Positions 44,518 to 59,500 of a stretch of 64,000 nucleotides of DNA are shown here, piece by piece. Origin of the DNA: Prinia subflava. Taxonomy: Eukaryota > Chordata > Aves > Passeriformes > Cisticolidae. The notes beneath the pieces were generated by a model, which saw nothing but the letters and a program-made list of their open reading frames with translations, was not told the DNA's origin and made no database searches. The position numbers and the translations under genes were made by a program. Every line of letters begins with the position of its first letter. Position 1 is the stretch's first letter. The stretch is from assembly GCF_021018805.1 (NCBI RefSeq), contig NW_026961087.1, positions 90,838 through 154,837 on the forward strand. Direction: 5' to 3'.

Positions 44518-47500
44518 AGAACCAAAGCTGGTATTGCCTAGATGACTAAGTCTCCATGAAAGTGCTCTGGAACATCAAGCTTTGCTTTTCAGCTTGAACA
44601 CTGAAGTCTGCATTTGGTTTCAATGTGTTGCTTTCTGGAGTTGATCAAATCACAGTTCTTGTCTGTTTGCTTGTGTTCCCAGGAAAGAGAGAAGCTGCTG
44701 CAGACAGTTTTTTGCCTTAGCCACTACTGGCTTCTACACTGCACCGGTTGGTGTCTTTCATGTCCTTAGAAGAAGAACCAAAGCTGTTACTGCCTAATTT
44801 GCTTAATTTCCATGAAAGAGCTCTGTAACATAAAGCTTGGCTTTTCCCAGTGAACAGTGATCTCTGCTTTTTGTTTCTATGTCGTGCTTTCTGGAGTTGA
44901 TCAAAACACAATTCTTGTCTGTTTGGTTGTGTTCCCAGGAAGCAGAGAAGCTGCTGCACACACTTACTTGCCTTTTGCAGTACCGGGTTACACTTTGCAC
45001 ATGGATGTGTTTTCCTTGTCACCACACCAAGAATAAAGGTGGTTACTTCCTATTTGGCTTGATTTCCATGAAAGAGCCATGGAACAGAAAACTTTCCTTT
45101 GACACTCTACCGCTTGCTGTTTCTCATGTCTATAGAGCAGAACCAAAGCTGGTATTGCCTAGATGACTAAGTCTCCATGAAAGTGCTCTGGAACATCAAG
45201 CTTTGCTTTTCAGCTTGAACACTGAAGTCTGCATTTGGTTTCAATGTGTTACTTTCTGGAGTTGATCAAATCACAGTTCTTGTCTGTTTGCTTGTGTTCC
45301 CAGGAAAGAGAGAAGCTGCTGCAGACAGTTTTTTGCCTTAGCCACTACTGGCTTCTACACTGCACCGGTTGGTGTCTTTCATGTCCTTAGAAGAAGAACC
45401 AAAGCTGTTACTGCCTAATTTGCTTAATTTCCATGAAAGAGCTCTGTAACATAAAGCTTGGCTTTTCCCAGTGAACAGTGATCTCTGCTTTTTGTTTCTA
45501 TGTCGTGCTTTCTGGAGTTGATCAAAACACAATTCTTGTCTGTTTGGTTGTGTTCCCAGGAAGCAGAGAAGCTGCTGCACACACTTACTTGCCTTTTGCA
45601 GTACCGGGTTACACTTTGCACATGGATGTGTTTTCCTTGTCACCACACCAAGAATAAAGGTGATTACTTCCTATTTGGCTTGATTTCCATGAAAGAGCCA
45701 TGGAACAGAAAACTTTCCTTTGACACTCTACCGCTTGATGTTTCTCATGTCTATAGAGCAGAACCAAAGCTGGTATTGCCTAGATGACTAAGTCTCCATG
45801 AAAGTGCTCTGGAACATCAAGCTTTGCTTTTCAGCTTGAACACTGAAGTCTGCATTTGGTTTCAATGTGTTACTTTCTGGAGTTGATCAAATCACAGTTC
45901 TTGTCTGTTTGTTTGTGTTCCCAGGAAAGAGAGAAGCTGCTGCAGACAGTTTTTTGCCTTAGCCACTACTGGCTTCTACACTGCACCGGTTGGTGTCTTT
46001 CATGTCCTTAGAAGAAGAACCAAAGCTGTTACTGCCTAATTTGCTTAATTTCCATGAAAGAGCTCTGTAACATAAAGCTTGGCTTTTCCCAGTGAACAGT
46101 GATCTCTGCTTTTTGTTTCTATGTCGTGCTTTCTGGAGTTGATCAAAACACAATTCTTGTCTGTTTGGTTGTGTTCCCAGGAAGCAGAGAAGCTGCTGCA
46201 CACACTTACTTGCCTTTTGTAGTACCGGGTTACACTTTGCACATGGATGTGTTTTCCTTGTCACCACACCAAGAATAAAGGTGGTTACTTCCTATTTGGC
46301 TTGATTTCCATGAAAGAGCCATGGAACAGAAAACTTTCCTTTGACACTCTACCGCTTGATGTTTCTCATGTCTATAGAGCAGAACCAAAGCTGGTATTGC
46401 CTAGATGACTAAGTCTCCATGAAAGTGCTCTGGAACATCAAGCTTTGCTTTTCAGCTTGAACACTGAAGTCTGCATCTGGTTTCAATGTGTTACTTTCTG
46501 GAGTTGATCAAATCACAGTTCTTGTCTGTTGGTTTGTGTTCCCAGGAAAGAGAGAAGCTGCTGCAGACAGTTTTTTGCCTTAGCCACTACTGGCTTCTAC
46601 ACTGCACCGGTTGGTGTCTTTCATGTCCTTAGAAGAAGAACCAAAGCTGTTACTGCCTAATTTGCTTAATTTCCATGAAAGAGCTCTGTAACATAAAGCT
46701 TGGCTTTTCCCAGTGAACAGTGATCTCTGCTTTTTGTTTCTATGTCGTGCTTTCTGGAGTTGATCAAAACACAATTCTTGTCTGTTTGGTTGTGTTCCCA
46801 GGAAGCAGAGAAGCTGCTGCACACACTTACTTGCCTTTTGCAGTACCGGGTTACACTTTGCACATGGATGTGTTTTCCTTGTCACCACACCAAGAATAAA
46901 GGTGGTTACTTCCTATTTGGCTTGATTTCCATGAAAGAGCCATGGAACAGAAACCTTTCCTTTGACACTCTACCGCTTGATGTTTCTCATGTCTATAGAG
47001 CAGAACCAAAGCTGGTATTGCCTAGATGACTAAGTCTCCATGAAAGTGCTCTGGAACATCAAGCTTTGCTTTTCAGCTTGAACACTGAAGTCTGCATTTG
47101 GTTTCAATGTGTTACTTTCTGGAGTTGATCAAATCACAGTTCTTGTCTGTTTGCTTGTGTTCCCAGGAAAGAGAGAAGCTGCTGCAGACAGTTTTTTGCC
47201 TTAGCCACTACTGGCTTCTACACTGCACCGGTTGGTGTCTTTCATGTCCTTAGAAGAAGAACCAAAGCTGTTACTGCCTAATTTGCTTAATTTCCATGAA
47301 AGAGCTCTGTAACATAAAGCTTGGCTTTTCCCAGTGAACAGTGATCTCTGCTTTTTGTTTCTATGTCGTGCTTTCTGGAGTTGATCAAAACACAATTCTT
47401 GTCTGTTTGGTTGTGTTCCCAGGAAGCAGAGAAGCTGCTGCACACACTTACTTGCCTTTTGCAGTACCGGTTGACACTTTGCACATGGATGTGTTTTCCT

Positions 47501-50500
47501 TGTCACCACACCAAGAATAAAGGTGATTACTTCCTATTTGGCTTGATTTCTATGAAAGAGCCATGGAACAGAAAACTTTCCTTTGACACTCTACCGCTTG
47601 ATGTTTCTCATGTCTATAGAGCAGAACCAAAGCTGGTATTGCCTAGATGACTAAGTCTCCATGAAAGTGCTCTGTAACATCAAGCTTTGCTTTTCAGCTT
47701 GAACACTGAAGTCTGCATTTGGTTTCAATGTGTTACTTTCTGGAGTTGATCAAATCACAGTTCTTGTCTGTTGGTTTGTGTTCCCAGGAAAGAGAGAAGC
47801 TGCTGCAGACAGTTTTTTGCCTTAGCCACTACTGGCTTCTACACTGCACCGGTTGGTGTCTTTCATGTCCTTAGAAGAAGAACCAAAGCTGTTACTGCCT
47901 AATTTGCTTAATTTCCATGAAAGAGCTCTGTAACATAAAGCTTGGCTTTTCCCAGTGAACAGTGATCTCTGCTTTTTGTTTCTATGTCGTGCTTTCTGGA
48001 GTTGATCAAAACACAATTCTTGTCTGTTTGGTTGTGTTCCCAGGAAGCAGAGAAGCTGCTGCACACACTTACTTGCCTTTTGCAGTACCGGGTTACACTT
48101 TGCACATGGATGTGTTTTCCTTGTCACCACACCAAGAATAAAGGTGGTTACTTCCTATTTGGCTTGATTTCCATGAAAGAGCCATGGAACAGAAAACTTT
48201 CCTTTGACACTCTACCGCTTGATGTTTCTCATGTCTATAGAGCAGAACCAAAGCTGGTATTGCCTAGATGACTAAGTCTCCATGAAAGTGCTCTGTAACA
48301 TCAAGCTTTGCTTTTCAGCTTGAACACTGAAGTCTGCATTTGGTTTCAATGTGTTACTTTCTGGAGTTGATCAAATCACAGTTCTTGTCTGTTTGCTTGT
48401 GTTCCCAGGAAAGAGAGAAGCTGCTGCAGACAGTTTTTTGCCTTAGCCACTACTGGCTTCTACACTGCAGCGGTTGGTGTCTTTCATGTCCTTAGAAGAA
48501 GAACCAAAGCTGTTACTGCCTAATTTGCTTAATTTCCATGAAAGAGCTCTGTAACATAAAGCTTGGCTTTTCCCAGTGAACAGTGATCTCTGCTTTTTGT
48601 TTCTATGTCGTGCTTTCTGGAGTTGATCAAAACACAATTCTTGTCTGTTTGGTTGTGTTCCCAGGAAGCAGAGAAGCTGCTGCACACACTTACTTGCCTT
48701 TTGCAGTACCGGTTGACACTTTGCACATGGATGTGTTTTCCTTGTCACCACACCAAGAATAAAGGTGATTACTTCCTATTTGGCTTGATTTCTATGAAAG
48801 AGCCATGGAACAGAAAACTTTCCTTTGACACTCTACCGCTTGATGTTTCTCATGTCTATAGAGCAGAACCAAAGCTGGTATTGCCTAGATGACTAAGTCT
48901 CCATGAAAGTGCTCTGTAACATCAAGCTTTGCTTTTCAGCTTGAACACTGAAGTCTGCATTTGGTTTCAATGTGTTACTTTCTGGAGTTGATCAAATCAC
49001 AGTTCTTGTCTGTTGGTTTGTGTTCCCAGGAAAGAGAGAAGCTGCTGCAGACAGTTTTTTGCCTTAGCCACTACTGGCTTCTACACTGCACCGGTTGGTG
49101 TCTTTCATGTCCTTAGAAGAAGAACCAAAGCTGTTACTGCCTAATTTGCTTAATTTCCATGAAAGAGCTCTGTAACATAAAGCTTGGCTTTTCCCAGTGA
49201 ACAGTGATCTCTGCTTTTTGTTTCTATGTCGTGCTTTCTGGAGTTGATCAAAACACAATTCTTGTCTGTTTGGTTGTGTTCCCAGGAAGCAGAGAAGCTG
49301 CTGCACACACTTACTTGCCTTTTGCAGTACCGGGTTACACTTTGCACATGGATGTGTTTTCCTTGTCACCACACCAAGAATAAAGGTGGTTACTTCCTAT
49401 TTGGCTTGATTTCCATGAAAGAGCCATGGAACAGAAAACTTTCCTTTGACACTCTACCGCTTGATGTTTCTCATGTCTATAGAGCAGAACCAAAGCTGGT
49501 ATTGCCTAGATGACTAAGTCTCCATGAAAGTGCTCTGGAACATCAAGCTTTGCTTTTCAGCTTGAACACTGAAGTCTGCATTTGGTTTCAATGTGTTACT
49601 TTCTGGAGTTGATCAAATCACAGTTCTTGTCTGTTGGTTTGTGTTCCCAGGAAAGAGAGAAGCTGCTGCAGACAGTTTTTTGCCTTAGCCACTACTGGCT
49701 TCTACACTGCACCGGTTGGTGTCTTTCATGTCCTTAGAAGAAGAACCAAAGCTGTTACTGCCTAATTTGCTTAATTTCCATGAAAGAGCTCTGTAACATA
49801 AAGCTTGGCTTTTCCCAGTGAACAGTGATCTCTGCTTTTTGTTTCTATGTCGTGCTTTCTGGAGTTGATCAAAACACAATTCTTGTCTGTTTGGTTGTGT
49901 TCCCAGGAAGCAGAGAAGCTGCTGCACACACTTACTTGCCTTTTGCAGTACCGGGTTACACTTTGCACATGGATGTGTTTTCCTTGTCACCACACCAAGA
50001 ATAAAGGTGGTTACTTCCTATTTGGCTTGATTTCCATGAAAGAGCCATGGAACAGAAAACTTTCCTTTGACACTCTACCGCTTGATGTTTCTCATGTCTA
50101 TAGAGCAGAACCAAAGCTGGTATTGCCTAGATGACTAAGTCTCCATGAAAGTGCTCTGTAACATCAAGCTTTGCTTTTCAGCTTGAACACTGAAGTCTGC
50201 ATTTGGTTTCAATGTGTTACTTTCTGGAGTTGATCAAATCACAGTTCTTGTCTGTTTGCTTGTGTTCCCAGGAAAGAGAGAAGCTGCTGCAGACAGTTTT
50301 TTGCCTTAGCCACTACTGGCTTCTACACTGCAGCGGTTGGTGTCTTTCATGTCCTTAGAAGAAGAACCAAAGCTGTTACTGCCTAATTTGCTTAATTTCC
50401 ATGAAAGAGCTCTGTAACATAAAGCTTTGCTTTTCCCAGTGAACAGTGATCTCTGCTTTTTGTTTCTATGTCGTGCTTTCTGGAGTTGATCAAAACACAA

Positions 50501-53500
50501 TTCTTGTCTGTTTGGTTGTGTTCCCAGGAAGCAGAGAAGCTGCTGCACACACTTACTTGCCTTTTGCAGTACCGGGTTACACTTTGCACATGGATGTGTT
50601 TTCCTTGTCACCACACCAAGAATAAAGGTGGTTACTTCCTATTTGGCTTGATTTCCATGAAAGAGCCATGGAACAGAAAACTTTCCTTTGACACTCTACC
50701 GCTTGATGTTTCTCATGTCTATAGAGCAGAACCAAAGCTGGTATTGCCTAGATGACTAAGTCTCCATGAAAGTGCTCTGGAACATCAAGCTTTGCTTTTC
50801 AGCTTGAACACTGAAGTCTGCATCTGGTTTCAATGTGTTACTTTCTGGAGTTGATCAAATCACAGTTCTTGTCTGTTTGTTTGTGTTCCCAGGAAAGAGA
50901 GAAGCTGCTGCAGACAGTTTTTTGCCTTAGCCACTACTGGCTTCTACACTGCACCGGTTGGTGTCTTTCATGTCCTTAGAAGAAGAACCAAAGCTGTTAC
51001 TGCCTAATTTGCTTAATTTCCATGAAAGAGCTCTGTAACATAAAGCTTGGCTTTTCCCAGTGAACAGTGATCTCTGCTTTTTGTTTCTATGTCGTGCTTT
51101 CTGGAGTTGATCAAAACACAATTCTTGTCTGTTTGGTTGTGTTCCCAGGAAGCAGAGAAGCTGCTGCACACACTTACTTGCCTTTTGCAGTACCGGGTTA
51201 CACTTTGCACATGGATGTGTTTTCCTTGTCACCACACCAAGAATAAAGGTGGTTACTTCCTATTTGGCTTGATTTCCATGAAAGAGCCATGGAACAGAAA
51301 ACTTTCCTTTGACACTCTACCGCTTGATGTTTCTCATGTCTATAGAGCAGAACCAAAGCTGGTATTGCCTAGATGACTAAGTCTCCATGAAAGTGCTCTG
51401 GAACATCAAGCTTTGCTTTTCAGCTTGAACACTGAAGTCTGCATTTGGTTTCAATGTGTTACTTTCTGGAGTTGATCAAATCACAGTTCTTGTCTGTTGG
51501 TTTGTGTTCCCAGGAAAGAGAGAAGCTGCTGCAGACAGTTTTTTGCCTTAGCCACTACTGGCTTCTACACTGCACCGGTTGGTGTCTTTCATGTCCTTAG
51601 AAGAAGAACCAAAGCTGTTACTGCCTAATTTGCTTAATTTCCATGAAAGAGCTCTGTAACATAAAGCTTGGCTTTTCCCAGTGAACAGTGATCTCTGCTT
51701 TTTGTTTCTATGTCGTGCTTTCTGGAGTTGATCAAAACACAATTCTTGTCTGTTTGGTTGTGTTCCCAGGAAGCAGAGAAGCTGCTGCACACACTTACTT
51801 GCCTTTTGCAGTACCGGGTTACACTTTGCACATGGATGTGTTTTCCTTGTCACCACACCAAGAATAAAGGTGATTACTTCCTATTTGGCTTGATTTCCAT
51901 GAAAGAGCCATGGAACAGAAAACTTTCCTTTGACACTCTACCGCTTGATGTTTCTCATGTCTATAGAGCAGAACCAAAGCTGGTATTGCCTAGATGACTA
52001 AGTCTCCATGAAAGTGCTCTGGAACATCAAGCTTTGCTTTTCAGCTTGAACACTGAAGTCTGCATTTGGTTTCAATGTGTTACTTTCTGGAGTTGATCAA
52101 ATCACAGTTCTTGTCTGTTTGCTTGTGTTCCCAGGAAAGAGAGAAGCTGCTGCAGACAGTTTTTTGCCTTAGCCACTACTGGCTTCTACACTGCAGCGGT
52201 TGGTGTCTTTCATGTCCTTAGAAGAAGAACCAAAGCTGTTACTGCCTAATTTGCTTAATTTCCATGAAAGAGCTCTGTAACATAAAGCTTGGCTTTTCCC
52301 AGTGAACAGTGATCTCTGCTTTTTGTTTCTATGTCGTGCTTTCTGGAGTTGATCAAAACACAATTCTTGTCTGTTTGGTTGTGTTCCCAGGAAGCAGAGA
52401 AGCTGCTGCACACACTTACTTGCCTTTTGCAGTACCGGGTTACACTTTGCACATGGATGTGTTTTCCTTGTCACCACACCAAGAATAAAGGTGGTTACTT
52501 CCTATTTGGCTTGATTTCCATGAAAGAGCCATGGAACAGAAAACTTTCCTTTGACACTCTACCGCTTGATGTTTCTCATGTCTATAGAGCAGAACCAAAG
52601 CTGGTATTGCCTAGATGACTAAGTCTCCATGAAAGTGCTCTGTAACATCAAGCTTTGCTTTTCAGCTTGAACACTGAAGTCTGCATTTGGTTTCAATGTG
52701 TTACTTTCTGGAGTTGATCAAATCACAGTTCTTGTCTGTTTGTTTGTGTTCCCAGGAAAGAGAGAAGCTGCTGCAGACAGTTTTTTGCCTTAGCCACTAC
52801 TGGCTTCTACACTGCACCGGTTGGTGTCTTTCATGTCCTTAGAAGAAGAACCAAAGCTGTTACTGCCTAATTTGCTTAATTTCCATGAAAGAGCTCTGTA
52901 ACATAAAGCTTGGCTTTTCCCAGTGAACAGTGATCTCTGCTTTTTGTTTCTATGTCGTGCTTTCTGGAGTTGATCAAAACACAATTCTTGTCTGTTTGGT
53001 TGTGTTCCCAGGAAGCAGAGAAGCTGCTGCACACACTTACTTGCCTTTTGCAGTACCGGGTTACACTTTGCACATGGATGTGTTTTCCTTGTCACCACAC
53101 CAAGAATAAAGGTGGTTACTTCCTATTTGGCTTGATTTCCATGAAAGAGCCATGGAACAGAAAACTTTCCTTTGACACTCTACCGCTTGATGTTTCTCAT
53201 GTCTATAGAGCAGAACCAAAGCTGGTATTGCCTAGATGACTAAGTCTCCATGAAAGTGCTCTGGAACATCAAGCTTTGCTTTTCAGCTTGAACACTGAAG
53301 TCTGCATTTGGTTTCAATGTGTTACTTTCTGGAGTTGATCAAATCACAGTTCTTGTCTGTTGGTTTGTGTTCCCAGGAAAGAGAGAAGCTGCTGCAGACA
53401 GTTTTTTGCCTTAGCCACTACTGGCTTCTACACTGCACCGGTTGGTGTCTTTCATGTCCTTAGAAGAAGAACCAAAGCTGTTACTGCCTAATTTGCTTAA

Positions 53501-56500
53501 TTTCCATGAAAGAGCTCTGTAACATAAAGCTTGGCTTTTCCCAGTGAACAGTGATCTCTGCTTTTTGTTTCTATGTCGTGCTTTCTGGAGTTGATCAAAA
53601 CACAATTCTTGTCTGTTTGGTTGTGTTCCCAGGAAGCAGAGAAGCTGCTGCACACACTTACTTGCCTTTTGCAGTACCGGGTTACACTTTGCACATGGAT
53701 GTGTTTTCCTTGTCACCACACCAAGAATAAAGGTGGTTACTTCCTATTTGGCTTGATTTCCATGAAAGAGCCATGGAACAGAAACCTTTCCTTTGACACT
53801 CTACCGCTTGATGTTTCTCATGTCTATAGAGCAGAACCAAAGCTGGTATTGCCTAGATGACTAAGTCTCCATGAAAGTGCTCTGGAACATCAAGCTTTGC
53901 TTTTCAGCTTGAACACTGAAGTCTGCATTTGGTTTCAATGTGTTACTTTCTGGAGTTGATCAAATCACAGTTCTTGTCTGTTTGTTTGTGTTCCCAGGAA
54001 AGAGAGAAGCTGCTGCAGACAGTTTTTTGCCTTAGCCACTACTGGCTTCTACACTGCACCGGTTGGTGTCTTTCATGTCCTTAGAAGAAGAACCAAAGCT
54101 GTTACTGCCTAATTTGCTTAATTTCCATGAAAGAGCTCTGTAACATAAAGCTTGGCTTTTCCCAGTGAACAGTGATCTTTGCTTTTTGTTTCTATGTCGT
54201 GCTTTCTGGAGTTGATCAAAACACAATTCTTGTCTGTTTGGTTGTGTTCCCAGGAAGCAGAGAAGCTGCTGCACACACTTACTTGCCTTTTGCAGTACCG
54301 GGTTACACTTTGCACATGGATGTGTTTTCCTTGTCACCACACCAAGAATAAAGGTGATTACTTCCTATTTGGCTTGATTTCCATGAAAGAGCCATGGAAC
54401 AGAAACCTTTCCTTTGACACTCTACCGCTTGATGTTTCTCATGTCTATAGAGCAGAACCAAAGCTGGTATTGCCTAGATGACTAAGTCTCCATGAAAGTG
54501 CTCTGGAACATCAAGCTTTGCTTTTCAGCTTGAACACTGAAGTCTGCATTTGGTTTCAATGTGTTACTTTCTGGAGTTGATCAAATCACAGTTCTTGTCT
54601 GTTGGTTTGTGTTCCCAGGAAAGAGAGAAGCTGCTGCAGACAGTTTTTTGCCTTAGCCACTACTGGCTTCTACACTGCACCGGTTGGTGTCTTTCATGTC
54701 CTTAGAAGAAGAACCAAAGCTGTTACTGCCTAATTTGCTTAATTTCCATGAAAGAGCTCTGTAACATAAAGCTTGGCTTTTCCCAGTGAACAGTGATCTC
54801 TGCTTTTTGTTTCTATGTCGTGCTTTCTGGAGTTGATCAAAACACAATTCTTGTCTGTTTGGTTGTGTTCCCAGGAAGCAGAGAAGCTGCTGCACACACT
54901 TACTTGCCTTTTGCAGTACCGGGTTACACTTTGCACATGGATGTGTTTTCCTTGTCACCACACCAAGAATAAAGGTGGTTACTTCCTATTTGGCTTGATT
55001 TCCATGAAAGAGCCATGGAACAGAAAACTTTCCTTTGACACTCTACCGCTTGATGTTTCTCATGTCTATAGAGCAGAACCAAAGCTGGTATTGCCTAGAT
55101 GACTAAGTCTCCATGAAAGTGCTCTGGAACATCAAGCTTTGCTTTTCAGCTTGAACACTGAAGTCTGCATTTGGTTTCAATGTGTTACTTTCTGGAGTTG
55201 ATCAAATCACAGTTCTTGTCTGTTTGCTTGTGTTCCCAGGAAAGAGAGAAGCTGCTGCAGACAGTTTTTTGCCTTAGCCACTACTGGCTTCTACACTGCA
55301 GCGGTTGGTGTCTTTCATGTCCTTAGAAGAAGAACCAAAGCTGTTACTGCCTAATTTGCTTAATTTCCATGAAAGAGCTCTGTAACATAAAGCTTGGCTT
55401 TTCCCAGTGAACAGTGATCTCTGCTTTTTGTTTCTATGTCGTGCTTTCTGGAGTTGATCAAAACACAATTCTTGTCTGTTTGGTTGTGTTCCCAGGAAGC
55501 AGAGAAGCTGCTGCACACACTTACTTGCCTTTTGCAGTACCGGGTTACACTTTGCACATGGATGTGTTTTCCTTGTCACCACACCAAGAATAAAGGTGGT
55601 TACTTCCTATTTGGCTTGATTTCCATGAAAGAGCCATGGAACAGAAAACTTTCCTTTGACACTCTACCGCTTGATGTTTCTCATGTCTATAGAGCAGAAC
55701 CAAAGCTGGTATTGCCTAGATGACTAAGTCTCCATGAAAGTGCTCTGGAACATCAAGCTTTGCTTTTCAGCTTGAACACTGAAGTCTGCATCTGGTTTCA
55801 ATGTGTTACTTTCTGGAGTTGATCAAATCACAGTTCTTGTCTGTTGGTTTGTGTTCCCAGGAAAGAGAGAAGCTGCTGCAGACAGTTTTTTGCCTTAGCC
55901 ACTACTGGCTTCTACACTGCACCGGTTGGTGTCTTTCATGTCCTTAGAAGAAGAACCAAAGCTGTTACTGCCTAATTTGCTTAATTTCCATGAAAGAGCT
56001 CTGTAACATAAAGCTTGGCTTTTCCCAGTGAACAGTGATCTCTGCTTTTTGTTTCTATGTCGTGCTTTCTGGAGTTGATCAAAACACAATTCTTGTCTGT
56101 TTGGTTGTGTTCCCAGGAAGCAGAGAAGCTGCTGCACACACTTACTTGCCTTTTGCAGTACCGGGTTACACTTTGCACATGGATGTGTTTTCCTTGTCAC
56201 CACACCAAGAATAAAGGTGGTTACTTCCTATTTGGCTTGATTTCCATGAAAGAGCCATGGAACAGAAAACTTTCCTTTGACACTCTACCGCTTGATGTTT
56301 CTCATGTCTATAGAGCAGAACCAAAGCTGGTATTGCCTAGATGACTAAGTCTCCATGAAAGTGCTCTGGAACATCAAGCTTTGCTTTTCAGCTTGAACAC
56401 TGAAGTCTGCATTTGGTTTCAATGTGTTACTTTCTGGAGTTGATCAAATCACAGTTCTTGTCTGTTGGTTTGTGTTCCCAGGAAAGAGAGAAGCTGCTGC

Positions 56501-56584
56501 AGACAGTTTTTTGCCTTAGCCACTACTGGCTTCTACACTGCACCGGTTGGTGTCTTTCATGTCCTTAGAAGAAGAACCAAAGCT

Positions 56585-59500
56585 GTTACTGCCTAATTTG
56601 CTTAATTTCCATGAAAGAGCTCTGTAACATAAAGCTTGGCTTTTCCCAGTGAACAGTGATCTCTGCTTTTTGTTTCTATGTCGTGCTTTCTGGAGTTGAT
56701 CAAAACACAATTCTTGTCTGTTTGGTTGTGTTCCCAGGAAGCAGAGAAGCTGCTGCACACACTTACTTGCCTTTTGCAGTACCGGGTTACACTTTGCACA
56801 TGGATGTGTTTTCCTTGTCACCACACCAAGAATAAAGGTGATTACTTCCTATTTGGCTTGATTTCCATGAAAGAGCCATGGAACAGAAAACTTTCCTTTG
56901 ACACTCTACCGCTTGATGTTTCTCATGTCTATAGAGCAGAACCAAAGCTGGTATTGCCTAGATGACTAAGTCTCCATGAAAGTGCTCTGGAACATCAAGC
57001 TTTGCTTTTCAGCTTGAACACTGAAGTCTGCATCTGGTTTCAATGTGTTACTTTCTGGAGTTGATCAAATCACAGTTCTTGTCTGTTTGTTTGTGTTCCC
57101 AGGAAAGAGAGAAGCTGCTGCAGACAGTTTTTTGCCTTAGCCACTACTGGCTTATACACTGCACCGGTTGGTGTCTTTCATGTCCTTAGAAGAAGAACCA
57201 AAGCTGTTACTGCCTAATTTGCTTAATTTCCATGAAAGAGCTCTGTAACATAAAGCTTTGCTTTTCCCAGTGAACAGTGATCTCTGCTTTTTGTTTCTAT
57301 GTCGTGCTTTCTGGAGTTGATCAAAACACAATTCTTGTCTGTTTGGTTGTGTTCCCAGGAAGCAGAGAAGCTGCTGCACACACTTACTTGCCTTTTGCAG
57401 TACCGGGTTACACTTTGCACATGGATGTGTTTTCCTTGTCACCACACCAAGAATAAAGGTGGTTACTTCCTATTTGGCTTGATTTCCATGAAAGAGCCAT
57501 GGAACAGAAAACTTTCCTTTGACACTCTACCGCTTGATGTTTCTCATGTCTATAGAGCAGAACCAAAGCTGGTATTGCCTAGATGACTAAGTCTCCATGA
57601 AAGTGCTCTGGAACATCAAGCTTTGCTTTTCAGCTTGAACACTGAAGTCTGCATTTGGTTTCAATGTGTTACTTTCTGGAGTTGATCAAATCACAGTTCT
57701 TGTCTGTTTGTTTGTGTTCCCAGGAAAGAGAGAAGCTGCTGCAGACAGTTTTTTGCCTTAGCCACTACTGGCTTCTACACTGCACCGGTTGGTGTCTTTC
57801 ATGTCCTTAGAAGAAGAACCAAAGCTGTTACTGCCTAATTTGCTTAATTTCCATGAAAGAGCTCTGTAACATAAAGCTTTGCTTTTCCCAGTGAACAGTG
57901 ATCTTTGCTTTTTGTTTCTATGTCGTGCTTTCTGGAGTTGATCAAAACACAATTCTTGTCTGTTTGGTTGTGTTCCCAGGAAGCAGAGAAGCTGCTGCAC
58001 ACACTTACTTGCCTTTTGCAGTACCGGGTTACACTTTGCACATGGATGTGTTTTCCTTGTCACCACACCAAGAATAAAGGTGATTACTTCCTATTTGGCT
58101 TGATTTCCATGAAAGAGCCATGGAACAGAAACCTTTCCTTTGACACTCTACCGCTTGATGTTTCTCATGTCTATAGAGCAGAACCAAAGCTGGTATTGCC
58201 TAGATGACTAAGTCTCCATGAAAGTGCTCTGGAACATCAAGCTTTGCTTTTCAGCTTGAACACTGAAGTCTGCATTTGGTTTCAATGTGTTACTTTCTGG
58301 AGTTGATCAAATCACAGTTCTTGTCTGTTGGTTTGTGTTCCCAGGAAAGAGAGAAGCTGCTGCAGACAGTTTTTTGCCTTAGCCACTACTGGCTTCTACA
58401 CTGCACCGGTGTGTGTCTTTCATGTCCTTAGAAGAAGAACCAAAGCTGTTACTGCCTAATTTGCTTAATTTCCATGAAAGAGCTCTGTAACATAAAGCTT
58501 GGCTTTTCCCAGTGAACAGTGATCTCTGCTTTTTGTTTCTATGTCGTGCTTTCTGGAGTTGATCAAAACACAATTCTTGTCTGTTTGGTTGTGTTCCCAG
58601 GAAGCAGAGAAGCTGCTGCACACACTTACTTGCCTTTTGCAGTACCGGGTTACACTTTGCACATGGATGTGTTTTCCTTGTCACCACACCAAGAATAAAG
58701 GTGGTTACTTCCTATTTGGCTTGATTTCCATGAAAGAGCCATGGAACAGAAAACTTTCCTTTGACACTCTACCGCTTGATGTTTCTCATGTCTATAGAGC
58801 AGAACCAAAGCTGGTATTGCCTAGATGACTAAGTCTCCATGAAAGTGCTCTGGAACATCAAGCTTTGCTTTTCAGCTTGAACACTGAAGTCTGCATTTGG
58901 TTTCAATGTGTTACTTTCTGGAGTTGATCAAATCACAGTTCTTGTCTGTTGGTTTGTGTTCCCAGGAAAGAGAGAAGCTGCTGCAGACAGTTTTTTGCCT
59001 TAGCCACTACTGGCTTCTACACTGCACCGGTTGGTGTCTTTCATGTCCTTAGAAGAAGAACCAAAGCTGTTACTGCCTAATTTGCTTAATTTCCATGAAA
59101 GAGCTCTGTAACATAAAGCTTGGCTTTTCCCAGTGAACAGTGATCTCTGCTTTTTGTTTCTATGTCGTGCTTTCTGGAGTTGATCAAAACACAATTCTTG
59201 TCTGTTTGGTTGTGTTCCCAGGAAGCAGAGAAGCTGCTGCACACACTTACTTGCCTTTTGCAGTACCGGGTTACACTTTGCACATGGATGTGTTTTCCTT
59301 GTCACCACACCAAGAATAAAGGTGGTTACTTCCTATTTGGCTTGATTTCCATGAAAGAGCCATGGAACAGAAAACTTTCCTTTGACACTCTACCGCTTGA
59401 TGTTTCTCATGTCTATAGAGCAGAACCAAAGCTGGTATTGCCTAGATGACTAAGTCTCCATGAAAGTGCTCTGGAACATCAAGCTTTGCTTTTCAGCTTG